A program made the position numbers and the translations under genes. A stretch of 64,000 nt of DNA, taken from assembly GCF_013394775.1 (NCBI RefSeq), contig NZ_JABXYT010000001.1:1502501-1566500 (forward strand), read 5' to 3'. Shown here in pieces: positions 17,778 through 26,564 of the stretch (the stretch's first letter is position 1; each line of letters starts with the position of its first letter). This stretch comes from Oribacterium sp. oral taxon 102 (GTDB lineage Bacteria; Bacillota; Clostridia; Lachnospirales; Lachnospiraceae). The notes below the pieces were generated by a model. The model did no database searches. It saw only the letters and a program-made list of their open reading frames with translations, and was not told the origin of the DNA.

Positions 17778-18743
17778 ATGGACTCTGAACAGAAGAAAAA
17801 ACCGCTTTTGATCATAGGGGGACCTACAGGCGTCGGAAAGACTGCGCTCTCTGTCGAGCTTGCGAGGCGGCTCTCCGGAGAGTGCATCTCTGCGGATTCG
17901 GTACAGGTTTACAAGGGGCTCGATATCGGGAGTGCCAAGGCATCTCCTGCGGAAATGCAGGGGATTTTGCATCATCTGATCGACATACTGGAGCCGACGG
18001 AGCACTATGATGCCGTCCGCTTCCAGCAGATGGCGGGGAAGGCGGCAGCGGAGATCCATGCGAGAAAGCACCTGCCGATCCTCGTCGGCGGTACAGGCTT
18101 CTACATTCAGGCGCTGCTCTACGGCATCGATTTTTCCGAGGAGCCGGAGGAGCGGCAGCGGGAGCTCCGACAGCAGCTCGAGGCGGAGGCGGGGGAGCCG
18201 GACGGCGCGCTCCGTCTCCATGCGCGGCTTTCCCGTATAGATCCGGAAAGCGCGGAGAAGATTCATCCGCACAATATCCGGAGAGTACTGCGGGCGCTGG
18301 AGTATTACGAGCTGCATCAGCGTCCGATCTCTATGCACAATGCGGAGGAACGCGCCAGAGAAGCGGTTTACGACGCGGCGTTCTTCGTACTGACAGATGA
18401 GCGGGAGCGGCTCTATGCACGGATCGACCAAAGGGTCGAGCGGATGCTCTCAGAGGGGCTTCTGGCAGAGACGGAGGGGCTCTATGCCCGCGGCTTCCGG
18501 AGCACGGATCCGGGGATGCAGGGGATCGGCTATCGGGAGCTCCTTCTTTTCCTTGAGGGGAAGTGCAGCCTTCCTGATGCGGTCGAGGCGATCAAGCGGC
18601 ATTCCCGGAATTATGCCAAGCGGCAGCTTAGCTGGTTTCGCAGGGAAAGGGCGGTCAGCTGGATTGATATTTCAAAATTTGATTATGAAAAGGACAGAAT
18701 AGCAGGATGGATAACAGACAAATGTATGAAGAAATGGGCATAA
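17778..18743 (+). CDS. miaA: tRNA dimethylallyltransferase
   Basis: Adds a dimethylallyl group to A37 of tRNAs reading U-starting codons, 321 residues. Walker-type loop GGPTGVGKT (14-22), the substrate motifs SADSVQVYKGLDIGSAK and HHLIDI, the GGTGFYIQALL block and the terminal QLSWFRR signature are all present. The 146-base gap from mutL holds no clear terminator. Its 3' end overlaps the next gene by 37 bases. Confidence 0.95.
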   Translation: MDSEQKKKPLLIIGGPTGVGKTALSVELARRLSGECISADSVQVYKGLDIGSAKASPAEMQGILHHLIDILEPTEHYDAVRFQQMAGKAAAEIHARKHLPILVGGTGFYIQALLYGIDFSEEPEERQRELRQQLEAEAGEPDGALRLHARLSRIDPESAEKIHPHNIRRVLRALEYYELHQRPISMHNAEERAREAVYDAAFFVLTDERERLYARIDQRVERMLSEGLLAETEGLYARGFRSTDPGMQGIGYRELLLFLEGKCSLPDAVEAIKRHSRNYAKRQLSWFRRERAVSWIDISKFDYEKDRIAGWITDKCMKKWA

Positions 18744-19993
18744 GCACAGCGGTCTATGACTTCTGTGCGCCGATTCTCCTCTCGCTTCGGGAGCGCTTTG
18801 AGCGAATCGACGAGATCGCGGAATACAACCAGCTGAAGGTCATCCGTGCCATGCAGGATGCCGCCGTTTCCGAGGCGCATCTCATCGGGACGAGCGGCTA
18901 CGGCTACGATGATATCGGGCGGGATGCGCTGGAACGGGTCTATGCCAATCTCTTTCATACAGAGGATGCGCTGGTTCGCGGGCAGATTGTCTGCGGGACG
19001 CACGCCCTCGCGATCGCCCTGCAGGCGAACCTGCGTCCGGGCGACGAGATCCTCTCTCCGGTCGGGAAGCCCTATGACACGCTGGAGGAGGTCATCGGAA
19101 TACGGGAGGCGGTCGGCTCGCTCCGTGAGTTCGGCATTCACTACCGGCAGGTGGAGCTGAATGCAGACAGCAGCTTCCGCTATGACGAGATTCGGGATGC
19201 GATCAACGAGAGGACGCGTCTCGTGGAGATCCAACGCTCGAAGGGCTACAGCAGCCGTGACAGCTTCAGCCCGGAGCAGATCGGAGAGCTGATCCGCTTT
19301 ATCCGCTCGGTAAAGCCGGACGTGATCTGCATGGTCGATAACTGCTACGGCGAGTTTGTCTGCCGCGAGGAGCCGAGCGACTTCGGTGCGGACATGGTCG
19401 TCGGTTCCCTCATCAAGAATCCGGGCGGCGGGCTGGCGCCGATCGGCGGCTATATCGCGGGGACGCGGGAATGCATCGAGCGCTGCGCGGCACGGCTTAC
19501 GACCCCGGGACTCGGCAAGGAGGTCGGTCCCTCTCTTCACCTCAATAAGGATTTCTATCAGGGGCTCTTCCTCGCGCCGTCTATCGTAGCGGGAGCAGAG
19601 AAGGCTGCGATCTTCGCGGCGGCGGTCTATGAGAGGCTGGGCTATGCCTGCCATCCTGCCGCGGATGCCGAGAGAAGGGATATCATTCAGGCGGTCACGC
19701 TCGGGAGCTCGGAGGCGGTGATCGCTTTCTGTCGGGGCATTCAGGCCGCCGCGCCGGTGGATTCCTTCGTGACCCCGCAGCCGGGCGATATGCCGGGCTA
19801 TGACGCCCAGGTCATCATGGCGGCAGGCGCCTTCGTACAGGGCTCCAGCATCGAGCTCTCCGCAGACGGCCCCATCAAGCCGCCCTATAACGTCTATTTT
19901 CAGGGCGGTCTCACATGGCACCATGCCAAGCTGGGAATCCTGATGTCGGTACAAAAGCTCTTTGAAAACGGTCTGCTTCGTGGTAAAATTTAA
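18707..19993 (+). CDS. PLP-dependent methionine gamma-lyase family protein (YnbB / 'aluminium resistance' family)
   Basis: 428 residues, fold-type I PLP enzyme. The probable PLP-binding lysine is Lys237 in SLIKNPGGG; other family blocks are GTSGYGYDDIGRD, GTHALAIAL and YFQGGLTW. The usual annotation is methionine gamma-lyase-like or aluminium resistance protein, but the physiological substrate is not established. The gene often lies next to miaA/mutSL in Clostridia, as here. It begins inside miaA in another frame, so the two are probably translationally coupled. Confidence 0.88.
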   Translation: MDNRQMYEEMGISTAVYDFCAPILLSLRERFERIDEIAEYNQLKVIRAMQDAAVSEAHLIGTSGYGYDDIGRDALERVYANLFHTEDALVRGQIVCGTHALAIALQANLRPGDEILSPVGKPYDTLEEVIGIREAVGSLREFGIHYRQVELNADSSFRYDEIRDAINERTRLVEIQRSKGYSSRDSFSPEQIGELIRFIRSVKPDVICMVDNCYGEFVCREEPSDFGADMVVGSLIKNPGGGLAPIGGYIAGTRECIERCAARLTTPGLGKEVGPSLHLNKDFYQGLFLAPSIVAGAEKAAIFAAAVYERLGYACHPAADAERRDIIQAVTLGSSEAVIAFCRGIQAAAPVDSFVTPQPGDMPGYDAQVIMAAGAFVQGSSIELSADGPIKPPYNVYFQGGLTWHHAKLGILMSVQKLFENGLLRGKI

Positions 19994-20031
19994 TACCTGT
20001 GGATTCCTGCGCCTTTCGGAACAGGAGAAAT

Positions 20032-20745
20032 ATGAATCAGGGAAAAAACGGCGGACACAGAGGACTTCGGGAGCACAGGCAGGAGGAGCTTCCGAGAGAG
20101 CGGTGCAGGCTCCTCGGCTGTGCCGCGCTCACAGACGGAGAGCTTCTGGCGATTCTGCTCCGAACCGGGACGCGGGAGAAGTCCGTGCTGGAGCTTTCAG
20201 AGGAGCTCCTGCACTGGAATCCGGAGTTTGACGGATTGGCGGGGCTGATCCATTACAGCGCGGAGGAGCTGCAAAGCATCTCCGGGATCGGAGAGGTTAA
20301 GGCGATGGAGCTGACCGTCGTCGGGGAAATTTCCCGGAGGATCTGGAGACGGAAGATCCGGAAACGAACGAAACGTTTCCGGAACGCGCAGGATGTCATG
20401 CTCTTTTGCAAGGAGGATATGCGGAGCCTCGGCTATGAGGAGATCCGCGTCCTCTATCTGGATAACCAGATGCAGCTTATTCGGGAGCACGCGGTATCGA
20501 GGGGAACCTGCAACCATTCGGCGCTGTCGCCCCGGGATATCTTTATCGAGGCGTTCCGGCTCCGCGCCGTTTGCATGGTGCTGGTGCACAACCATCCGAG
20601 CGGCATCCCGGAGCCGTCGGAGGAGGATATCGCGCTGACAAGGGAGCTTGAGAAGGCAGGAGACTGGATCGGCATTACGCTGGTCGATCATATCATTATC
20701 GGAGATAACTGTTACTACAGCTTCAAGGAGCAGGGAATCATCTAG
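20032..20745 (+). CDS. radC: RadC family JAB1/MPN-domain protein
   Basis: 237 residues. An N-terminal helix-hairpin-helix region (LQSISGIGEVKAMEL) is followed by the MPN domain with the metal motif HNHPSG...D (His186, His188, Asp199). The historical link to DNA repair is doubtful; the true function is unknown. The start at 20032 is preferred because AGGAG lies 4 bases upstream; a GTG at 19999 would only add a non-conserved stretch. The stop codon shares a base with the mreC start. Confidence 0.9.
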   Translation: MNQGKNGGHRGLREHRQEELPRERCRLLGCAALTDGELLAILLRTGTREKSVLELSEELLHWNPEFDGLAGLIHYSAEELQSISGIGEVKAMELTVVGEISRRIWRRKIRKRTKRFRNAQDVMLFCKEDMRSLGYEEIRVLYLDNQMQLIREHAVSRGTCNHSALSPRDIFIEAFRLRAVCMVLVHNHPSGIPEPSEEDIALTRELEKAGDWIGITLVDHIIIGDNCYYSFKEQGII

Positions 20746-21617
20746 TGGAGAATAAAAGTAGCAAATACATATTTATCATTCTCGCCGTTCTGTGCGTGAT
20801 GATGATCGTCCTTTCAACCGTGCGGGACGGGCTGATGAATCCGATTCGGAATACCGTCGGCTCCGTCCTCGTTCCCGTACAGACCGGTGTGAACCGGGTG
20901 GGGCTTCGGATCTATGAGGAGCTTCGGGATCGGAAAAGCCTCCGGGATGCAGAGGAGGAGAACCGGAGTCTTCGGGAGCGGATCGACCTTCTGACGGAGG
21001 AGAACAATATCCTGAAGCAGAACGAGCAGGAGCTGTCGAGGCTGCGGGAGCTCTATCAGCTCGATCAGGACTACCTTCGCTACAGCAAGGTCGCAGCGCA
21101 TATCATTGCGAAGGATTCGGAGAACTGGTTTCAGGTATTCCGGATCGACAAGGGCTCGCAGGACGGTATCCGCGTGGATCAGAATGTCATCGCGAACGGC
21201 GGTCTGGTCGGCATCGTGACGGATGTGGGGCTGAACTACGCGACGGTACGCTCCATTATTGACGACGAGTCCCGGGTAGCGGCGATGGGGATACAGTCCA
21301 GCGACACCTGCATTGTCGCAGGCGATCTGACGCTCTTTCAGGAGGGCAGGCTTCGCATCACCAATATTGCGAAGGACTCTGTTCTCCAGGATGGGGATCG
21401 GATCGTGACCTCTAATCTCTCCTCCAAGTTCATGCCGGGGATACTGCTGGGCTATGCCGTGGAGATCACGGAGGATGAGAAGCGGCTGATGAAGACCGGC
21501 TATCTCGTGCCGGCGGCGGATTTTGACGATATGAGCGAGGTACTGGTGCTGACCGAGGTGAAGTCCGACCAGTTCCGCGACGCGGGGATGGTCGGTGCTG
21601 CTGCCGCGGCAGGCTGA
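20745..21617 (+). CDS. mreC: Rod shape-determining protein MreC
   Basis: Cell-elongation scaffold, 290 residues, with one N-terminal membrane segment (about residues 8-24), a coiled coil (about 60-105: LRDAEEENRSLRERIDLL) and the periplasmic-type beta domain typical of MreC (GLVGIVTDVGLNYATVRSIID). The GTG start overlaps the radC stop. No mreB lies upstream, although radC-mreB-mreC is the usual order in related bacteria. Confidence 0.93.
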   Translation: MENKSSKYIFIILAVLCVMMIVLSTVRDGLMNPIRNTVGSVLVPVQTGVNRVGLRIYEELRDRKSLRDAEEENRSLRERIDLLTEENNILKQNEQELSRLRELYQLDQDYLRYSKVAAHIIAKDSENWFQVFRIDKGSQDGIRVDQNVIANGGLVGIVTDVGLNYATVRSIIDDESRVAAMGIQSSDTCIVAGDLTLFQEGRLRITNIAKDSVLQDGDRIVTSNLSSKFMPGILLGYAVEITEDEKRLMKTGYLVPAADFDDMSEVLVLTEVKSDQFRDAGMVGAAAAAG

Positions 21618-21628
21618 GAGGTGTAAGC

Positions 21629-22156
21629 TTGAAAATCAAATTTTCGAAAAAACTGAAGCAGAGGAAGCTGCGTCTCTTCCTTGCCTTTTTGTCCCTGATT
21701 CTTGCATTTCTGATCCAGACCAGCGTTTTTCCGCTGATTCCCTTCCTTTCCGCGACGCCGAATCTGCTGCTGGTGCTGACCTTTTCCTTCGGCTTCCTGC
21801 ATGGAAATACCGCAGGTATGCTCTATGGACTTTTCGCGGGACTTCTGATGGATATGTTCTACTCCGGCCCCTTCGGCTTCTACAGCCTGATCTTCCTCGT
21901 GATCGGCTATATAAACGGCTTTTTCAGCCGCTTCTACTATGAGGAATATATCACTCTGCCGGTGTTCATCTGTGTGGCGAGCGAGCTTGTATATCATCTG
22001 TATATTTATCTGTTTCGTTTTCTGATTCGGGGGAAGTGGGATATCCTGTATTATTTTATGCATATCATCTTTCCCTCTGTCATTTTTTCAGTGCTGCTGA
22101 CGCTTTTGCTGTACCGCTTCTTCTTCATGGCGAATGAGAAGCTTCAGGAGGAGTAA
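21629..22156 (+). CDS. mreD: Rod shape-determining protein MreD
   Basis: Small polytopic membrane protein, 175 residues, five to six hydrophobic segments with the MreD pattern ATPNLLLVLTFSFGFLHG and GLFAGLLMDMFYSGPFG. It starts with TTG; gagaggtg precedes it. Encoded between mreC and PBP2, it should be part of the elongation complex. Confidence 0.9.
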   Translation: MKIKFSKKLKQRKLRLFLAFLSLILAFLIQTSVFPLIPFLSATPNLLLVLTFSFGFLHGNTAGMLYGLFAGLLMDMFYSGPFGFYSLIFLVIGYINGFFSRFYYEEYITLPVFICVASELVYHLYIYLFRFLIRGKWDILYYFMHIIFPSVIFSVLLTLLLYRFFFMANEKLQEE

Positions 22157-22165
22157 GAAGGAAAT

Positions 22166-25036
22166 ATGTGGAAAGAGCTTCGGGACTTTATCAGGGAAGT
22201 GGGAGGGCATATCGTAAGCTCCCGTCTCTTCGCGCTGGGAGCGGCATTCTCCGCTCTTTTTCTGCTGCTGCTCGTGCATCTCGTCCGGCTTCAGCTTTTT
22301 GAGGGACAGGAATATCTGGAACGCTATGAGCAGCAGACATTGCATACGGAGACGACGGTCGGGACCCGCGGAAATATTTATGACCGGGACGGAAAGCTGC
22401 TTGCCTTTAATCAGCTCCAGTACAATATCACGATCGCGGATACAGAAGCCTATGATACCTCTCCGGATGGCATCAATCGGCGAAATACCATGCTGCTCCG
22501 CCTCGCGCAGATTATCGAGAAGTACGGATATACCGTAGAGTCGCAGTATAAGCTCGCAAGAAACGCGGATGGGAGCTTCTTCTATACGACTGGAAGCGAC
22601 GCGGAGCGGCGGCGCTTCATCGCGAGTGTCCATGGGAAGAAGGAGGAGCAGCTGAAGGAGGCGGAATACTCGAAGAGCGCACAGGAGCTCTTCGAGTATT
22701 CGAAGGGCCGCTACCGCTTCGATGCGGTGCGGGATCAGGATGGCAATGCGGTCGTGATCCCGGACGACACGGCGCTCCTTATGATCCACATTCTCTATAC
22801 CCTGCGGCTGACAGCGTACCAGCGCTATCAAACCACCACGATCGTGAAGAATGTTTCGGAGGAGTGCATGGCGGAGGTACTGGAGTCCAAGGGAGATCTG
22901 CAGGGGGTCGACATCGAGGATGTCTCGGTCCGTCGCTATAACTATGCACCGTATCTCTCTCATATCGTCGGTTATACCGGACAGGTACAGAAGAATCAGC
23001 TCGCAGAGCTGCAAAAGCTCGATCCGAGCTATACACAGAGCGATATCGTCGGCGTCTGGGGACTCGAAAAAAGCGAGGAGACGGTGCTGAAGGGGCAGAA
23101 GGGCGAGAGAGAGATGTACCTGAACTCGGTCGGCTCTGTATTACAGGAGCTTTCCAATACGGAGGCAAAGGCGGGGAAGGACATTTATACGACGATTTCT
23201 GCCAACGACCAGATCGCCATCTATCATCTTCTGGAGCAGGAATTTGCAGGGATTCTGGTGTCTAAGCTGACGGAAAACGAGGATTTCAACAACGGGGAGA
23301 TCAAGCAGTCCCAGATTATGATCCCGATTAGGGATGCCTATTTTCAGCTGATCAACAACAATATCCTGAACCGCGCGCATTTTACGGCGGAGGATGCCGG
23401 CAGTGCGGAGAAGCGGATTCAGGGGATCTTTACCGATTACCGGACGCGGGCGTTCTCCATGCTGGAGACGCAGCTTTCCGGTGAAAACGGAGGGACGCTC
23501 TCGGAGCTCCCGATGGACATGCAGGCGTATATCGTTCATGTCTACGAGTATCTGACAAGCCGGGAGGCCGGCATCATCGACAGTTCCGATCCGCGCTTCC
23601 GGCAGTCTGATTCCTATCAGCGCTGGCGGGATGACAGCATTTCCATGCACGATTTCATCGTGAGCGGAATCGAGGAGGGCTGGATCGATACCTCGAAGCT
23701 TGGGCTCTCGGAGGAGTATTCCGATACGGGCAGTATCTTTCGGCTCTTCATCGAGAGCATTCTCCGCTTCCTCTCGGAGGAGGAGGCCTTCGATAAGCTG
23801 CTGTATAAGTACGCGATACAGGACAGATCCCTATCCGGGAATCTCCTTCTGATGGCGTGCTACGAGCAGGGCGTGCTGGAGCCGGATTCCGAGGCCTACG
23901 GGCAGCTCGCACAGGGGGACGCCCATTTTGCCTTCACGCATTTCGTGGATAAGGTGCGGAAGATCCAGCTCACGCCGGCGCAGCTTGCGCTGGATCCCTG
24001 CAATGGCTCTGTGGTCGTAACCGATGTACACAGCGGAAAGATCCGCGCCCTTGTGACCTACCCGGGCTTCGACAATAATAAGATTAACGACGCGGAGACG
24101 CTTCGCCGCTACAACGAGGATCTGTCTCTGCCGCTTCTGAATACTGCGACGCAGACACAGCTTGCGCCGGGCTCCTCCTTCAAGCCGATCACCACCGTGG
24201 CGGCGCTGGAGGAGGGTGCCGTTACGCTGGATACCATCATCGACTGTACCGGACGCTACGAGGAGGTCGTGCCGAATATTCGCTGCTGGGTCTTCCCCTC
24301 GGCGCATGGGCCGGAGAATATCGTGGACGGACTGAAGAACTCCTGCAACTATTTCTTCGCGGCGCTGGGGCACCGTCTCTCTACAAATGACGCGGGAGAC
24401 TACAATCAGGAGGATGGATTGCAGAAGATCCAGAAGTATGCGAAGCTCTTCGGGCTCTCGGAGAAGAGCGGTGTCGAGCTGGATGAGGCGGAGCCGCGCA
24501 TTTCCGATATTGATCCGGAGCGCTCCGCGATGGGACAGGGCAATCATGCCTACAACTGCGTACAGCTCTCGAAATACATTACCGCGATGGCGAACAACGG
24601 CACGCTCTACGACCTTTCGATTGTGGATCGGATCTGCGATGCGGAAGGCGAGGTGGTGGAGACCGTCGCGCCGAAGGTGGACGCGGAGCTCTCCTTCAGC
24701 CCGGTGACCTGGAACGCGGTTCACACGGGGCTTCGGAAGATTGTCACCGAGGGTGTCGCGAAGAATGTCTTCCGCGGGCAGGACATCCCTATCGCGGGAA
24801 AGACCGGAACGGCGCAGGAGAGAGAGGATCGCGGAAACCATGCGCTCTTCGTTTCCTACGCACCCTATGAGGATCCGGAGATCAGCGTGACGGTGACGAT
24901 CCGCTACGGCTATTCCTCCGGAAATGCCGCGACGCTTGCGAACCACGTCTACGATTATTGCTTCGGCAAGACCAGCCTGGATACGATCCTGCATCAGGAC
25001 GCGTCCTATATTACCGCTGTGAATGTGAGTGACTGA
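22166..25036 (+). CDS. mrdA: Class B penicillin-binding protein 2, unusually long
   Basis: Elongation-specific transpeptidase, 956 residues. There is one N-terminal membrane anchor (about 17-40), the pedestal start TVGTRGNIYDRDGKLLAFNQ, and the transpeptidase motifs SSFK (Ser670 to Lys673), SCN (726-728) and KTG (879-881). Typical class B enzymes of this kind are 600-750 residues; the extra length lies between pedestal and catalytic domain (roughly residues 340-620), in a charged region without recognised motifs. RodA, its glycosyltransferase partner, is encoded next with a one-base overlap. Confidence 0.93.
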   Translation: MWKELRDFIREVGGHIVSSRLFALGAAFSALFLLLLVHLVRLQLFEGQEYLERYEQQTLHTETTVGTRGNIYDRDGKLLAFNQLQYNITIADTEAYDTSPDGINRRNTMLLRLAQIIEKYGYTVESQYKLARNADGSFFYTTGSDAERRRFIASVHGKKEEQLKEAEYSKSAQELFEYSKGRYRFDAVRDQDGNAVVIPDDTALLMIHILYTLRLTAYQRYQTTTIVKNVSEECMAEVLESKGDLQGVDIEDVSVRRYNYAPYLSHIVGYTGQVQKNQLAELQKLDPSYTQSDIVGVWGLEKSEETVLKGQKGEREMYLNSVGSVLQELSNTEAKAGKDIYTTISANDQIAIYHLLEQEFAGILVSKLTENEDFNNGEIKQSQIMIPIRDAYFQLINNNILNRAHFTAEDAGSAEKRIQGIFTDYRTRAFSMLETQLSGENGGTLSELPMDMQAYIVHVYEYLTSREAGIIDSSDPRFRQSDSYQRWRDDSISMHDFIVSGIEEGWIDTSKLGLSEEYSDTGSIFRLFIESILRFLSEEEAFDKLLYKYAIQDRSLSGNLLLMACYEQGVLEPDSEAYGQLAQGDAHFAFTHFVDKVRKIQLTPAQLALDPCNGSVVVTDVHSGKIRALVTYPGFDNNKINDAETLRRYNEDLSLPLLNTATQTQLAPGSSFKPITTVAALEEGAVTLDTIIDCTGRYEEVVPNIRCWVFPSAHGPENIVDGLKNSCNYFFAALGHRLSTNDAGDYNQEDGLQKIQKYAKLFGLSEKSGVELDEAEPRISDIDPERSAMGQGNHAYNCVQLSKYITAMANNGTLYDLSIVDRICDAEGEVVETVAPKVDAELSFSPVTWNAVHTGLRKIVTEGVAKNVFRGQDIPIAGKTGTAQEREDRGNHALFVSYAPYEDPEISVTVTIRYGYSSGNAATLANHVYDYCFGKTSLDTILHQDASYITAVNVSD

Positions 25037-26178
25037 TGAGCAGATTTATCGATTACAATTTCAGAAAATATGACTGTCGCCTGCTCCTTTATATCCTGCT
25101 TCTGAACGGAATCGGGATATTTGTCATCGCCTCGGCGACCTTCGCACATAGCTTTCGGGATCCGCAGGTACTCCGGCAGCTTATGGGGTCGTTTGCGGGA
25201 CTTGCGATCTGCCTTGCCGCGTCGCTCTATGATTACCGGCGGCTCTGCCGGCAGTCCGGGCTGCTCTACCTCCTGAGTATTCTCCTGCTGCTGGGCGTGA
25301 AGGTCTATGGCACCGCCTCGCACGGCGCGGTGCGCTGGATTACGCTGCCGATCGTGGGGCAGGTACAGCCGACAGAGTTCGTGAAGCTTGCGCTGATCCT
25401 GTTCTATGCGAATTACTTTCACAGGATGAAGGAGGAGATTAACCTTCCTCATGTGGTGGGGCTTGCACTTCTGTATTATCTGATTCCGGCGGTGCTGATC
25501 CTGCTGCAGCCAAATCTCTCGACGACGATCATCGTGACGGTGATCGTGGCGGCGATTGTCTTCGCGAGTCCGATCAGCTTTCGCTGGATTCTCGGTGCGG
25601 TCGCAGCTGTCATCCCGTTCGCAGTCGGCTTCATTGTCCTTTTCCGGGCAGGGCTCTATGACCGGATCCCGTTCCTCCGCGGCTATCAGGCGGAGCGGAT
25701 CCTGACCTTTCTGAATCCGTCGGAGAACCAGCAGAGCTTCTATCAGCAGAGGAATTCCATTATGGCGATCGCCTCCGGGATGTTTTCGGGGAAGGGGCTC
25801 TTCAATACTTCGATTTATTCTGTAAAAAACGGAAATTTTCTTGTGGAGCAGGACAACGACTTCATTTTCGCGGTTATCGGAGAGGAGCTGGGCTTTCGCG
25901 GGGCGGCATTTATTATTATAATATTCTTGTTGATTATCATAGAATGTCTTATAATAGCAGCAAGAGCGAAAAATCTGAGCGGAAGACTGATTGCCGTCGG
26001 CATGGCGGCATGGATCGGGTTTCAGACCTATATCAATATCGCAGTGGCGACAGGTCTGTTCCCCAATACCGGAATTACACTCCCGTTTTTTTCGAGAGGT
26101 GTGAGTTCGCTGCTCTCGGTTTATGCCGGTTTCGGTGTTGTGTTGAATATTGCGCTGCAAAGGGAGGAACGTGGATGA
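25036..26178 (+). CDS. rodA: Peptidoglycan glycosyltransferase RodA (SEDS family)
   Basis: 380 residues, about ten membrane segments. SEDS signatures are visible: KLALILFYANYF, the LLQPNLSTTIIV motif carrying the conserved region near the active site, and ENDFIFAVIGEELGFRG-like QDNDFIFAVIGEELGFRGA, plus GLFPNTGITLPFFSRGVSS near the end. Start and stop are overlapped by pbp2 and the following gene (ATGA), so the genes are translationally coupled. Confidence 0.94.
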   Translation: MSRFIDYNFRKYDCRLLLYILLLNGIGIFVIASATFAHSFRDPQVLRQLMGSFAGLAICLAASLYDYRRLCRQSGLLYLLSILLLLGVKVYGTASHGAVRWITLPIVGQVQPTEFVKLALILFYANYFHRMKEEINLPHVVGLALLYYLIPAVLILLQPNLSTTIIVTVIVAAIVFASPISFRWILGAVAAVIPFAVGFIVLFRAGLYDRIPFLRGYQAERILTFLNPSENQQSFYQQRNSIMAIASGMFSGKGLFNTSIYSVKNGNFLVEQDNDFIFAVIGEELGFRGAAFIIIIFLLIIIECLIIAARAKNLSGRLIAVGMAAWIGFQTYINIAVATGLFPNTGITLPFFSRGVSSLLSVYAGFGVVLNIALQREERG

Positions 26179-26564
26179 ATGTTGGTTTGATTGCACATGA
26201 TTCGAAGAAGAAGCTGATGCAGAATTTCTGCATTGCCTATAGAGGGATTTTAAGTAAGCATGAGCTCTATGCGACCGGAACGACGGGGATACTCGTAGAG
26301 GAAGTGACGAATTTGAAGATTCACAAGTTCCTCCCGGGACAGACCGGCGGCTCAAGGCAGCTTGCCTCCCAGATCGAGCAGGGCAATCTGGACATGGTGA
26401 TCTTTCTCCGCGACCCGCAGCATCCGAAGGAGGAGGAGCCGGAGGTGAACTCCGTGGTGCGCCTCTGCGATATCTACAATATCCCGATCGGCACGAACCT
26501 CGCAACCGCAGAGCTTCTGATCCACGCGCTGGAGAGAGGGGATCTCGAGTGGAGGAATATCTGA
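26175..26564 (+). CDS. Methylglyoxal synthase homologue with altered catalytic residues
   Basis: 129 residues, full length for MgsA, which converts dihydroxyacetone phosphate to methylglyoxal. Phosphate-binding parts are kept: IAHDSKKK and ATGTTG. Compared with the E. coli enzyme, the catalytic Asp71 of GGDQQ is Ser60 (GGSRQL), His98 is Glu87 and Asp101 is Glu90 (RDPQHPKEEEPEV); Asp91 is kept as Asp80. Activity is therefore doubtful and a binding or sensing role is possible. The ATG overlaps the rodA stop; the frame is open further upstream inside rodA, but no site supports a longer protein. Confidence 0.8.
   Translation: MNVGLIAHDSKKKLMQNFCIAYRGILSKHELYATGTTGILVEEVTNLKIHKFLPGQTGGSRQLASQIEQGNLDMVIFLRDPQHPKEEEPEVNSVVRLCDIYNIPIGTNLATAELLIHALERGDLEWRNI

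Noticed and set aside
25944..26174. N-terminal extension of the methylglyoxal-synthase-like gene inside rodA
   Set aside because: The frame is open, but the extra residues are the +1 shadow of rodA, and the conserved start of the family is at 26175.
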